Notes under the pieces: model-generated
Told to the model about the DNA's origin: nothing
Seen by the model: the letters and a program-made list of their open reading frames with translations, nothing else
Database searches by the model: none
Program-made: the position numbers and the translations under genes
Assembly (NCBI RefSeq): GCF_010389155.1
Contig: NC_057765.1
Span: forward strand, 4,154,001-4,218,000
Length of the DNA: 64,000 nt
Reading direction: 5' to 3'
Origin: Erigeron canadensis
Lineage: Eukaryota; Streptophyta; Magnoliopsida; Asterales; Asteraceae
Shown: positions 43,920 through 56,172 of the stretch, one piece after another
How positions within the stretch are numbered: position 1 is the first letter of the stretch
How the letters are laid out: each line of letters starts with the position of its first letter

Positions 43920-46260
43920 ATGCCAGCCTTAAACTCAATATCCATCCTCACACTACTACTTACATGAAACTTTATGGTTAGTAGTTAGTACATAGATTAT
44001 AAGGCTATAATCTAGATTACACATTCAAGTACATAGATTATCAGGCTATAATCTAGATGACATGTTCACGCACTTTAGATTACACATTCAAGTACATAGA
44101 TTATCAGGCTATAATCTAGATGACATGTTCACGCACTTTATCATACATGCAAATTCAGCAACAACGTTGATTAACATATGCCCTGGATTGACTACAAACG
44201 ATGACAAGGCATTGATGGCAATAGCTATAACCTTTCTGGCTGCAGTTGGCTTCATGAGAGCATCAATCTTATACATATATCTCTTCTCTAATCAATAAAA
44301 AAATTCTAAAACCTAAATGTGTTTCACATGAGACTGTATGATTAGTAGCTAGTGCCTAGTGACACACATAAGGCTATGTTCTAAGCCATGTACATCTTGC
44401 AGCCTCTTAGGTTATTAGAAGTTGTATAATACTAGTTGAGCTACTGAGTTGCAACCATAAATGCAGCTTGGATATTAGTGGCCCGACTAACCAGTTTAGA
44501 CAGCATGTAAATAAATCACGATCTATTGTGCGGTCATCGCAACTATACTTTATCAAATATACGGTTTGTTTTTCTAGTCATTCTTCTCATACTCATTGTA
44601 GTTAAAAGGTTATACAATAAACCAGCTCTCAAAAGCATTATAACTTAATATAATATCATGCAGAAGTGTCCATTAATAATATAAAGTAGATAAGAAAGTA
44701 AATTTCAAAGATGTCTCTAACATTGGTCTGATATGAACTTAAAAAGATAATGAACTAGCATGCAATCGAACAAAAAAATTACGTTTCTCTAGTTCTCAGA
44801 GTTTGCAAGTTTGACAAAGGATTCTATCAGGGTCATCTAAAACAAAAGACTGCAAGAATCAGAGTAGTGCATAACCTTGCTCAGTTCGTAGTAATTAATC
44901 ATTCACAACAAGCTTATAAATATCACATTATAAAACATGGGAAACTTTAAAAGACAATGGATTGGACCTTGAAGAATCTCACTCTAAGATCGTCACTTTC
45001 ATTGGTACTTGCTCCAGGTGCGTCACATATATCTCACAAATTGTCTTGTTTGTGCTCTTTAGTTCCACAAAAACTATATAAAAGTTTAAAAAAGACGGGA
45101 ATATTTTTAAGCATCAAAAATCAAATATTCAGATCACCACGAAACTACACTTGTTAGGTGACAGAGGTACCAAAGATCTACATTCCCGCAAATGCTTGCA
45201 AATTAACTAAGCAAAACTCCATCAATGGCCACAAACAGACCTGACGCTCACCATCAGTCAACAAGAAGACTCATCTGGAACTACAGCCTGACCTATCACA
45301 GTCGCAAACTAAAGATACGTACAAATTAACATTCATTCTTAGTTCTCTAATTTGTATGCACGTGAGGTAGATTAAAAATATAACCAAATAGATTAATAAT
45401 TATCACAATTCACAACAAAGGTAGCCATAACACATGTGGCTTAACAAATGTAGCCAAAATGGTTAATAATCATTACCAAGGGAGGACACATCGGAAATCT
45501 CCTAGAACCCAAATCACTGCTCAAAACCCTGCGAAATACAGTCGATCCAGTCCTGCATACAATCTCAGACATTTGTTTGTAAAATATGATCCTAATTCAC
45601 TAGCAAAAGCTCAACCACAAATCAAAAGCATGTTCTCCACTTTAATATTATATATATAAATGAATGTAAGAAAATGAGGGCTCAGATCTGTTTTACAGTC
45701 AGAACAAGGTGGACTAAAAACGCCATGGCTGCAATAATAATAATAATAATAATAATAAACAGAAGTTGCTAAAAAAGAACTTAATAGCCATCTTCTGATT
45801 ATAATATTATGCCCCGCCAAGATACGAATAATCTCAAACTTTGTCCCGATTTTTCGACTCAGATATTAAATAAATCATCACAGCCTCTCTTCTTAGGGTT
45901 TGGAGGTACAATAATAATAATAATAATAATAATAACAATAAAAATTAGAAACGATATATATATATATAGGTTCTGGTCCAGTGAGAACCCGAGTTCAAAG
46001 CTCAGGAGAATAACAACTTAAATTCGCCTTTCAAAAAAAAAAAAAAAGTATATCGATAGATAACGCAGCTATGTTTTGATGCATGCGCATATATACATAT
46101 ACATACATATATATGTATATAAGAGAGGGTTGTTGGATTTTTCATAGAAATCATTGGCATGGAGAGGCGGCAACCACCCTCAGAAACCCTTTTTTAGTTC
46201 CTCCCTCTGCCTCTTTCTTTTATCTGAGTCGTCACATAGTAGTAAAACAGGAGAGATCCC
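43920..46260 (-). repeat. Array unit I (M module 45674-45890, L block 46126-46232)
   Basis: Contains GATTAACATATGCCCTGGAT (44170), ACATTGGTCTGATATGAAC (44723), GATCACCACGAAACTACAC (45132), ACACATGTGGCTTAACAAAT, a complete M module (CAGAAGTTGCTA..TAGCCATCTTCTG) and the L block. A possible SINE with A-tail lies between M and L (45960-46048). Confidence 0.65.
43989..44150. repeat. 63-base tandem repeat
   Basis: ACATAGATTATCAGGCTATA recurs at 44031 and 44094, with a shorter first unit at about 43990. Each unit includes TATAATCTAGATGACATGTT. Confidence 0.85.
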
Positions 46261-46415
46261 CAATTTTATTTTACTACTTTTCTTTCCAGTTTTACTACTT
46301 TCGCACTTTACTTTTTTATGAAGTGTATTTCATCCCCTCATGGTTTTAACTTTATACATACAATGACTAAAATATTCATTTGAGCTACATATTTTCTTTA
46401 TTCAAATTAATATAA

Positions 46416-47847
46416 GGGCAAAATACATAAAAAGGAACCTATTTACTTAAAATTCCTAAAAGGGAGAACCTATTTTGTTTCGTCTATTTAAAGGATACAG
46501 TTTTTATAAATTTTCTAAAAAGGGGAACATCGTTAGTTTTGACGTCCGACACCCGTTAAATGCCACATCACTTGTGCCACATCATCAATCCTGCTTACGT
46601 GGCATCCACTGGAAAAAAGTTTTAAGGCTGATCAATTTGTACTATCATCAAGTCCCCTCAAGATGGAAGTCCATCAATTGACCAATTTTTGACTTGCAAA
46701 TTGGCAAACCCACACGGAGTTAAGCCCCACATTAAGTGGATTCGGCGTCACTTGATCACGAAATCAGATTGAGGTGTGTATGTGAGTTAATCAATGGAAG
46801 ATATAACAAATAAAGTGGTTAATGCCGGTAACAGAGGAATCTTGGAGTTGCATTAGCAGAGGAACATAAAAAGTGATAATTTACCATCGGTGAAGCCGGA
46901 AACTGCATATGCTGTTGTTGTTGTTCTTGAGGAGGAACATGATTCGAAGACGACGATCCTTTTCAAATACAATCTATACTTTTGTAAATGACTAGCAACA
47001 TTTTCACTAGCTACTTAATCCTTCAACGTCCATTAAATTCATAATCGTTTTCGGAACCGCAATTTTTATCCCTAAATGTCGAACCACTTCTATAAATCGC
47101 TTATGCAATTGCGTTGTGCCGCTGTCCACACTAAACGCTTTCGTTTTGACGTCGGTTCAGCCTTATCTGTCACTATACCTGACTCGTTTTTAATTTCCTC
47201 CACCGTGTCACCGTCGCCGTCTCCGTCGTAACTAACTCTCCGTAATTTCTGCGAATCAGTTAGATCCACCACACTTTCATTTCCTTTATAATTATCATTA
47301 TCATTAGTACTAACTGAATTTAAATTATCACCTCGGATATCAGAAAGAGTGTCTTGAGAAGCACGATTGACGTCAGACAAATTCCAGTAGGTTTCCGGTG
47401 TAATACTGAACGTCGATAACATCTCCGCCAAGATCAACGACTGTGATAAAGGACTCAAATCGGCGAAGTTTGGTAACCCTAGCTCCCACTCAGTATTCGT
47501 TCATCAACGTCAACGCCATGGCCACCGGAAAGTCTTACTTCCTCTGCCATAATAAATTATATATATATACAAATACAAACAGAGATTTAGAGTTATTTAC
47601 TGATTTTCAAAGAAAATTGATTGAAAAACTTTGATTGACTAAACTTTGTTTTAGTGGATGCCACGTAAGGATTGATGATGTGGCACAAGTGATGTGGCAT
47701 TTAACGGGTGTCGAACGTCAAAAACTAACGATGTTTCCCTTTTTAGGAAATTTATAAAAATTGTATCATTTAAATAGACGAAAACAAAATAGGTTCTCCT
47801 TTATAGGAATTTTAAGTAAATAGATTCCCTTTTTATGTATTTTGCCC
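46416..47847. mobile_element. Pack-MULE with captured LUX-like gene
   Basis: Inverted repeats of about 200 bases: 46416 GGGCAAAATACATAAAAAGG and its complement ending at 47847. The flanking 9 bases are TTAATATAA on both sides (46407-46415 and 47848-47856), a perfect Mutator-type target duplication. The interior carries no transposase but does hold a nearly full-length LUX/PCL1-like gene on the minus strand. The perfect duplication suggests a fairly young insertion, next to array unit I. Confidence 0.9.
46870..47550 (-). pseudogene. LUX ARRHYTHMO/PCL1-like GARP transcription factor pseudogene
   Basis: The start MAEEVRLSGGHGVDVDERIL (ATG at 47550) is followed, in a shifted frame, by WELGLPNFADLSPLSQSLIL, FSITPE, LSDVNRASQDTLSDIRG, QKLRRVS and KRKRLVWT, then after another shift QLHKRFIEVVRHLGIK, AVPKTIMNLMDVEGL and ENVASHLQKYRLYLKR, and finally a Gln-rich tail. 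The order and the GARP/Myb-like domain (SHLQKYR) match LUX/PCL1, the evening-complex clock factor, which is usually single-exon. At least three frame breaks and a stop near 'GLS..ENV' rule out a normal product. It lies between Pack-MULE inverted repeats, so it was captured from a donor gene elsewhere. Confidence 0.88.
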
Positions 47848-47883
47848 TTAATATAACTGATCATTGATATAAAAGATGACATA

Positions 47884-48156
47884 TCTATACTCCCTTATAA
47901 AACATATTGAACATCTATTTTAGGAAATTAAGCACATTTTTCAGCATTCCCATAATACCCTTACACCCCTACTTAAACATAAAACCCTTATATATAATCT
48001 TTCCCTCATTCTCTTTAATTACTACACACTCTCATCAACCTTCTATTACCCTCCATGCCGCGCTCTTTCTCCACCGCCTCCCTCGATCCCCACCACCACC
48101 TCTCTTTTATATTGTCATCGCCTTCTAGCCGCCGCAACGCGCGGACACTATGCTCG
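47884..48156 (+). mobile_element. Short non-autonomous Helitron (H5)
   Basis: 5' A|TCTATACTCCCTTATAAAAC, matching the 5' end of H6. 3' CCACCACC tract, then CTAGCCGCCGCAACGCGCGG, CACTATG and CTCG|T. It lies about 30 bases right of the Pack-MULE. Confidence 0.65.
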
Positions 48157-49338
48157 TTCTTTGAAAAATATTAACCTAGGGCAATCCTAAAAGTTACTGA
48201 ACTTTTAAATTTGCTTTGTTTGTATTCGGGGTTTGCTTCAAAGGGCATAGAAGCTAGATATTACTCAATTCAAGTCATCTGATTACTTCTTAGATACACC
48301 AAAGAGAGAACATACGCTATGTACGGTTACAAATATACTACTTATATATTGCTAATGTAAAAATTTTATATATAATAAAAATCACAACATTTTGTAAAAT
48401 ATTTGTCATCTCGTCAGAGATACATAATATATAGCTCTTACAAAGTTTTAAAGTATTGTTTCGTAAAATAAAGATTAGAAGTTTAGAACCATTTCCAAAT
48501 CTGTTTACCTTCAAATTTGTACTTAATGGGATTCAAACGTGTGACTTGTGATCATGTAGAATTACTAAAATGCATGGAATCATATATCTAGGTTTCAAGT
48601 GGAACTGAAATCTTACTTTAATATGGGCATGAGGCCCCTCTTTTTACTATTGTTTTGAGGGCCATTTCACCACTACTATGTCTATTTTGAAAACAAACAG
48701 TTAAAATAGACTTAAAAGAGCAATTTTCTATGATTCAATAATAATGTGCATTTTTGGTAGATTTTTTACAAGTAATTTTCATTAGATAACACGGTTCCCA
48801 TTGGTTAAAATGGATGATTGTTTAAATTGATGTCAAGGTTTAAAGAATGATTTCACATCTTGTGTTATGTTTCAGTTGCTACTTACAAGAAGTCACGACT
48901 CCACGTCTCAATACGTCAAATGTATACAAGTTCAAGCCGATGCTTTCAAGTCATATTTTTTTATACAAGTTCAGTTTTAAAAAACGTTGCTTGTTATTGG
49001 CTTATTGCCAATCCTCCATCATATGTTTCAAAATTTTCTTAATGACAAATAATCAATAGGAACAGAACTTGCAAAAAGACATTCTCGCTGGAGTGTGCGG
49101 TGGCGGTGGGAACATCGGTGGTGGTTGGAGTGGTGGTGATTTGCATAAGATAGGTGAAAAATGTTCTTGATTTCGTATCTATGTGCTTTAGGATAAACAA
49201 GTGAATAAACAAATAAAATGTCCATGGATGTTTTGTTGTGCTTTGATCGTCTGATGCTTTCATCGTAAAAGAAAAGATAGAAGAACAAAAAAAGAGAGAA
49301 GGGATGGAATCTTAGAAATTTACATTATTATCTAACAA
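48157..49338. other. Spacer with a copy of the 31.1-kb segment
   Basis: 48846-49030 repeats 31110-31280 (ATTTCACATCTTGT, ACAAGTTCAAGCCGATGCTT, GCCAATCCTCCATCATA), that is, the 3' flank of the unidentified frame at 31214-31579. The coding part itself is missing here. Otherwise no gene is seen. Confidence 0.5.
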
Positions 49339-49764
49339 TCTATATATAACAAGGTCCTAAATTCATTCTTAAACAAATAAGAACCCTTTGATGAAATTTC
49401 ATCCTTGATTTATAACCATTAGATCAAATTTAATTATTTCAACTTTGTTAAATGACAATATTAATACTTATAGTTTATATTATTAGACAAAAAATACCCT
49501 ATTAATAATAATAAACTACCATAAACCATCCCTTAGACCATATTTTTATTAGGAAAATATGAATTGAGTATCTATCGTAAGACCAAAGTTAATAAAAATT
49601 TAATGTATTATTTGTTTATAATTTTTTTTTCTTTTTTTTTTCCGTAATGTTTTAATTTTGTAAACTTTCCATACACAAATTTTAACACATTGAAAGATCA
49701 ACTTTACGTGATTTAATTACCTTTGCTTTTAATATCATTAATTTTAGTTTGCCAAATATAATTT

Positions 49765-49921
49765 AGGAAATGCTAAATACAGCCCTTAGGGCTGTATTTA
49801 ACGTGCATAAAAAAATTTGTACATTCCATATTAAAAGTCCGCCCCCTGATTTTCATGGTAAATGTACAAAAAATTTATGCACGTTAAACACAGCCCTAAG
49901 GGCTGTATTTAGCAAACCCCA
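49765..49921. mobile_element. 157-bp MITE with perfect 8-bp target duplication
   Basis: Ends GGAAATGCTAAATACAGCCC and GGGCTGTATTTAGCAAACCCC, flanked by TATAATTT at 49757-49764 and 49922-49929. Same family as 31817-31965. Confidence 0.85.
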
Positions 49922-50013
49922 TATAATTTTTATGATAATAATATTATTCGATATCACTTACTTGGATATTAAATTAATATAATTAAGAGAAAATCCATGA
50001 GATATTAAATTAA

Positions 50014-50365
50014 CTAGGATGGTACCCGCGCAATGCGGCGGTAGTTGTAGCGGCGATAGTGTGGTGGTGAGAGCGACTGTTGGTGGTGGAAACAGTGTCA
50101 AATGGTATAGATAACTGATGTAAAAGTAACTGATTTAAAAGGTTAATGAAGATATTTTAAAAGATAAAATACTGGTGGTGTAATTTAATCATATATTATT
50201 TTATTTAAAAAGAGAGTTGTTTTTTTATTAGATAGTATAAAAGTATAGATTAAGTGTATATGAGAATTAGAATCAAGAAATAGGGATATTTTGGATATAA
50301 AAAAAATTTTGAATTTTTTTTAATAAAAGAATTCAATATGTTTTATAAGAGTTTATAGATATAGA
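50014..50365 (-). mobile_element. Short non-autonomous Helitron (H6)
   Basis: Minus strand: A|TCTATATCTATAAACTCTTA at the 5' end; CCACCACAC..CCGCCGCATTGCGCGGGTACCATC then CTAG|T at the 3' end. It is the longest of the short family (352 bases). Confidence 0.7.
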
Positions 50366-50624
50366 TGGTAAAAATCTAGAGTTTTTGATATCAATGCAAT
50401 TAAGAATTTATTGGAATAGTTTAAAAGTTGAAGCTTTGTTAAGAATTTGATACGTTAAATAAGGACTATATAATTGTTCTATATCATTCAAAATTTAAAA
50501 GATCTAAAAGAGATATTACAAATACATAATTTAAAATGATGAGTGATAAATTTATAACACATTTTAGTCATCTACAACAAATGTACATATTATACTGCGT
50601 AATGTACGACTTTATAAAACATGT

Positions 50625-51440
50625 TGTAACACCCCGAGCTAGGCTCGAAATGCACCGAAAAGATATAACGTATGCATGAGATTATCGTAGAACATGAACT
50701 ATATGAAAAAAAAGGGATTCAGTGAATCCAACATCAGCAAGCAGGTATATAATGCATAATACAAAATAAGGCAAATGAATCCGGGATTCATGTAAGTCCA
50801 AGCCCAAGTCCTAGTGCGATCATCAATCAACCATCACTTCTTGGATTCCCTAGATTTCCTGAAAGTGTACTAAACAAAGTCAATACTAGGTTGGTGAGTT
50901 CGTAGGAAAGAATGAACAAGAACGCGTATAAATGTCAACCAATACATAATTTACATCAAACATGATCTAATATTTGCGCACTTGTACCCGAATGTACTCA
51001 ATTGCACGTCATGTACCTCATAGTACTCAATTGCATGTAATATACCTCATTGTACTCAATTGCATGTCATGTACCTCATTGTACACAATTGCACATCATT
51101 GCACCTTATTGTACTCAATTGCACATAAGTTGTTCATCCATGACCATCAATGTCCACACATAACCAAAACACCATGTGAATATACTTCGTACGATACTAC
51201 TTTTGAAAGGCCTTTGATGCTTATATATAGGGTCACCCGCAGCCTTCCTACCACATCTCTAACCTTTCAAAGGCATTACCATCTTCCATATATACACAAT
51301 TAACCTATAACATCTCAACATAAATATACGATAATCATACAACAAATCACATAGTTGTACATCTACAAAACCGTTACACAACATGTAAATCCATAAATCA
51401 GTCAATGTCTCCATAAGATGCGACGAAGACAATAAACAAC
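50625..51440. mobile_element. LTR fragment related to 9824-12488
   Basis: Starts TGTAACACCCCGAGC. The blocks CCTGAAAGTGTACTAAA (about 50859), ACTTCGTACGA (51186), TGCTTATATATAGGGTCACC (51216) and GCAGCCTTCC..CCACATCTC are shared in order with 10070-10830. Here the minisatellite between them has a different unit (TGTACTCAATTGCA, 50990-51125). The right part is truncated. Confidence 0.7.
50985..51130. repeat. Minisatellite TGTACTCAATTGCAnnTnATGTACCTCAT
   Basis: Four to five units of about 27-30 bases in the LTR fragment, at the place where 10170-10510 carries an unrelated minisatellite. Confidence 0.85.
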
Positions 51441-51579
51441 GTCGATTACTATTATATCATATGATTTTTAATATATTATTACACGTTGATTTAGAGCCAT
51501 TAAATTCAAATTTAATTATTCATCTTTCTTAAATGACAATATTAATACTTATATTTTTTATGATTATACAAAAAATACC

Positions 51580-51810
51580 CTTTTAAATTTAATTTTACAA
51601 TTTTTTGTTTTTCATCATAAATTTACACTTTTTACCCAATAATTTTAATCAAGAAATCAAAAATAGTAGCTAATATATATATATATATATATATATACAC
51701 CGCTAAATTTAATTTACACTTTTTGGTTTTCCATCACAAATTTAAATTTTCTTACCTAATAATTTTAATCAAGAAATCAAAAATAATAACTAATATATAT
51801 ATATATATAT
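51580..51810. repeat. About 110-base tandem duplication with TA runs
   Basis: TTAATTTTAATCAAGAAATC..AAAATARTARCTAATATATA occurs twice, each ending in a (TA)n tract. Corresponds to a single unit at 33770-33870. Confidence 0.75.
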
Positions 51811-52852
51811 ATAGATTACTACCCGCGTAATACGCAGTAAACATATATAATTAATGACATGTTAAACTTTTAATATCATAAGTTGACAAATATTTAACCA
51901 AGTAAGAATTAAACAACTAGGAAAACATGAAGTTACATTAGTTGTCGATTAGATTCCGGTTAACAGTACGGTTCGCTTTTAGGCATGAAGTTAGCTTTTG
52001 TAACAAACCTTAGTCATTGTTTCTCATATATATTTGTGCGTTATTTAATCATAGTTTTGAAAAATGGATACATCATCTATTAGAGGTCTCACTAAGTCAG
52101 GTTTTTCATTCATCTGGATATGTCTGTATAATACCATTGCAGTTTTCATAAAATGATTTATTTTTATTTTTTGATATATAACTGTGATAGCTTACTGTAG
52201 ACTTCATTTTTATTTTTTAAAATTTTATTAAGAAGGCCGGTTTGACTCCGGTCCAGTTTTCAAAATATTGATTTAATAAAAACGTTATATGATAAAAATC
52301 CTTATAACCAAATTTTAAAATCCTATACAAAAATATAACTTAATAGAAACGTATTACATTAAAAAGAAAGTTTTTTTGTAATAACATTAAAAATTAATTT
52401 TAAAGATAAAAAATGATGTAAAATATAGAAATATTAGGTTTCATAATTATATTATTAAAAACGTTAATTATTAATGTCTACAAACTTAAATAAGGAAGTA
52501 ATAATAACTTAAATTTAATAAAATTAAAGTAAATCTAAAAAGGTTAGATAAGGTATATGACATCAACATTTGATCTAATGCCTCTAAATAAAAGTTAAAA
52601 ATTATCTAAGGGTTCATACTTTTTCAATCATGAATAATAATACTATTTATTATATATCTTATCCAAGTTATTATCATATAAAAAAGACAAAGCATATTTT
52701 AATTGAAATATTTACAATATGTTACATTTAAAATATATAGATCAATTTTCTATTGATAAAAATACTAAGCTATATTTTAAACCATAATAAAGTAAAATTG
52801 AGTATTAATATGTCGTAACACCATGTATCTACAATATTATATATATATATAA

Positions 52853-52884
<32 letters not shown>

Positions 52885-53589
52885 GGGAAAAGTGAATATA
52901 ATGTCTGGTTTAGTCAAATTATCAACGGCAGTGTTGAGAAGATCGAGTTTAGTTTATGTGAGTGACAACTTTGGGAACATCAACCTTTAACCTTGATCTG
53001 CAAATTTGGAGCATGTGGTGACAGAGAAATTGCGTTTTATTAAACAAAATATAATAAATTATTGAAATTAATGATATATAATTTAACTTGTAAATATACG
53101 TGACTATTGTGATTACTATTATAAAAGAATTTGATAAAAAAAAAATAACATATTAACATACAACTATATTATCAATGTACTGTACATTTACAAAAAAAAA
53201 AGAACATTTTTCCAACCTCTTTTTTTCCCCTAAAAATCAAAACAACTCAAAATTTTTCCTCTATCAATAGAGATGTTTATCTCAAAACTAATGTTTCCAA
53301 CCAAGTGATATACTTTCAAAGAAGAGACTTATGATAACAAAGTCAACGTTTGTATGTATTTATTTATTAATATTTTGAAAGAACGAAATTACAAATATAC
53401 CCTTAAAAAAGTTTACATTTACCAAAATTGGAGTCGGACTCCATCCATAGTTTTATTTCATAAATTTTGCAAAGTTATTATAGAATAAAATCGAAACGCA
53501 ATACTAACGTGTTGACTATGATCAATTCTAACTTGACAATTCAAAGTATTTAGTATATATTATATTTCTTTATTCGATTGATAAAGATC

Positions 53590-54120
53590 ACAATTTCATC
53601 TTTTTTTTGTGGAAGGGGTAAAGGAGGAGGAGGGAGGGGTCGAACTCGGAAAATGAAATGCAATGGATCGGCTGGAAGGCTGGTAAAAAAGTGGGTGGTT
53701 TAGGTTTTGGTGGTCTGGATACTCTTAATTTAGCATTGATATGTACAAATGTATATGACATGTGGTACAAAACTTGGATGCCGTGAGGTTTAAAATCATT
53801 CATGGTTCTGAGTTCGTGTTCCGATGTAAAACAAATGCTAATAATATTTGGGCAAATATATGTTCGTTATTCAATGTGACAAACTCGATTGCTAGCCCCC
53901 TTAAGATGTTTTTGAAGAACAGTTGGGATTGAAAATAAGACAAAATTCTGAAATGATCATTGGCTTAATGGTGGCAATCTTGCAACTCGGTTTAGAAGGT
54001 TGTATGTCTTGACACCATCTAAAGAATGTGTTATGTGTGATATTTTTTTATAATATAACATGAAAATCCGAATGACATCGAGATATTTGTGATGACATGA
54101 ATAAGTAATACGAGTAACTT
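53590..54120 (+). pseudogene. LINE reverse transcriptase relic (H10b copy)
   Basis: Text VGGLGFGGLDTLNLALIC, then NDHWLNGGNLATRFRRLYVL and TPSKECVMCDI. Same relic as at 35440-36480, single unit, with its own stops. Here the residue after NLAT is R, where copy 1 has a stop. Confidence 0.8.
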
Positions 54121-55372
54121 TTTGAATTGAATCAGTAAAACTTAATGAACAACACAATAAATTTTTATGAAATTATCAAAATAAAAAAAACAAATGTTAA
54201 TAAAGTGATATTGAATATTTTAATTTATTAATTATTACTTAGAAAAACTGTATTTTTGATATATATGTAAGTATAGAAATATATTTACTCACGTAATATG
54301 CGAGTCAATAATCTAGCTATTTAATGATTTAATTTGAAGATATATGTTAGATAAATATACATATATTGTACTTATATATATATTTTATATAAAAAAAATG
54401 CATACACTTTTTTTTCCTTAGAATTTCATAAAATTAAATTAATGAGATTATTATAAATGAAACTAATTTCATTTCTTTGACTTTTTTCTACCAAACATAA
54501 CAAATGATTTTCGTTCAATTCTGAGGTCGATTTTTTTGTCATTACCAAATCTGCCAATTTCATTTCTCTGAATTTCTCACAACTAAACGTGCCTAATGGT
54601 TTCTTGATCCAAATATATGGATCCTCAGTGACAACTCCAGCAGGGAAAGGATACTTTTTGCACATCTTCGAGTATATCTCGCAAAACTAAACAACAAAAC
54701 GTGTCGTGTCCAGATCAACAACTAAATACCTTAGCTTAGCGATTACTAACTCCATCAATGGCCACAAACAGACCTCATGCTCACCATCAGTCAAAAAGAT
54801 CTATTTGGTACTATAACCTGACCTACCGATCCCAAACTAAATAAACATATAACTTATCGTTCATTCTTAGTTTTGTATTCTGTATGAACTGGAGGCTCAC
54901 AAATTACAAACTGTATCAATAGGTAGATTAATCATGTAACCAAATAGATTAATACTCATCACAACAAAGGTAAGCCATAGAACCTATGGCTTGGCAAATG
55001 TAGCCAAATACATTAATAATCATTACCAGGGGAGATCATATCAAAAATCTCCCAGATTTCTTCTATTTTCTACACAATTGAAAACAGAACCCAATCGATC
55101 CAGTCCTGTATATATACTCTATATATGATCTTAGACATTTGCTTCCAAAATCAAACCATGAATCACTAAGAAAAACTAATGTATGTAACATGTGGCGAAA
55201 TACTATTGATCCAGTCCTTCATGCTCAACATACAATCTCAAACAATTATATTGAAAAAACCCACAACTGATCAAACACTTCAAATCAAATTAGCCTTCGT
55301 TAGCTATCTGGAAAACAAACTACTCTAAAATACTTAAAAAACTATCGATACACTTTACAAAAACAACAAGAC

Positions 55373-55470
55373 TCAATCCCTGAGCGGGGTATGGGAGAGG
55401 TAAGTCTTACCTCTACACAAAGGTATAGAGATTGCTTCCATAGGTACCTCCGGCCACAAAAGGAGTGCTA
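55373..55470 (+). mobile_element. Non-autonomous retroelement fragment
   Basis: CAATCCCTGAGCGGGGTATG, GAGGTAAGTCTTACCTCTAC, GGTATAGAGATTGCTTCCAT, CCTCCGGCCAC. The same family is at 59690-59830 (reverse) and a stub at 60755-60785. The text is a common plant dispersed repeat, probably SINE-related; I cannot place its exact ends. Confidence 0.5.
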
Positions 55471-55817
55471 TCGATACACTTTAGAAAACACAAAATATAA
55501 ATCACTTTAAAAAACACAAGACCCCTTTTTACCTAAACAACATGCCCTCCACTAGAATATGTACACACACATTATATATAATATATAGATGATATATAAA
55601 CGAAATGAGGGCTCAGATCTGTTTTACAATCGGACCAAGGCGGATTAAAACGCCATGGCTGCAATTATAATAATAATCAGAAGTTGCTAAAAAAAGAATT
55701 TAATAGCCGTCTTCTGATTATATTATTATTATGCCCCGCCAAGATACGAATAATCTCTAACTTTGTCCCGATTTTCGACTCAGATACATAGACTTTCAAT
55801 CATCACAGCCTCTCTGA

Positions 55818-55922
55818 TTTCAGGGTTTTGGTTCTGCTTTTCACACTCTGTAGGTCCTGAATTCGATCCCCGGCGAACAACGGAATTTGCCGGTGGAAAA
55901 AAAAAAGAAAAAAAAAAAAAAG
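55818..55922 (+). mobile_element. SINE-like element (unit J)
   Basis: CACACTCTGTAGGTCCTGAATTCGATCCCC contains a decayed B box, and the 3' end is a long A-rich run. It shares its position with the unit G SINE. Confidence 0.55.
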
Positions 55923-56172
55923 TACGAGTAACAACTTCAGCTGCTTCAATCTGTAACAGTTTATCGATAGATATATAGATTAGATAGCGCATCTATATAC
56001 ATATATACATATACGTATATAAGAGAGGGTTGTTGGGGTTTGATAGAAATCATTGGCAACGAGAGAGACGGCAACCACCCTCAGAAACCCTTTCCTCTCT
56101 CTGCCTCTTTCTTTTCATCTGAGTCGTCATAGTAAAACTGGAGAGAGATCTCCAAATTGTGGTTTTATAAAT

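Larger units (their letters stand above)
49339..54316 (+). mobile_element. Large composite Helitron, copy 2 (H10b)
   Basis: 5' TCTATATATAACAAGGTCCTA then AATTCATTCTTAAACAA; 3' CTCACGTAATATGCGAG, CAATAAT and CTAG. The interior matches H10a (for example 52640-52830 with 33880-34090, 52905-53045 with 34735-34870, 53430-54260 with 35800-36650). It has been enlarged by H6, an LTR-related fragment, a MITE and probably another Helitron whose 3' hairpin is at 51818-51835. Confidence 0.45.
54560..56172 (-). repeat. Array unit J (M module 55605-55815, L block 56025-56128)
   Basis: ACTCCATCAATGGCCACAAA (54749), CTACTATAACCTGACC variant (54810), ACCTATGGCTTGGCAAATGT, TTACCAGGGGAGATCATATC (55023), full M module (CAGAAGTTGCTA..TAGCCGTCTTCTG), a SINE, the L block, and a minus-strand TATA at 56163-56172. 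A fragment at 55373-55470 (see separate entry) is inserted upstream. Confidence 0.65.

Noticed and set aside
50974..51303. 109-residue plus-strand frame rich in His, Cys and Tyr
   Set aside because: Most of it is the minisatellite of an LTR fragment.
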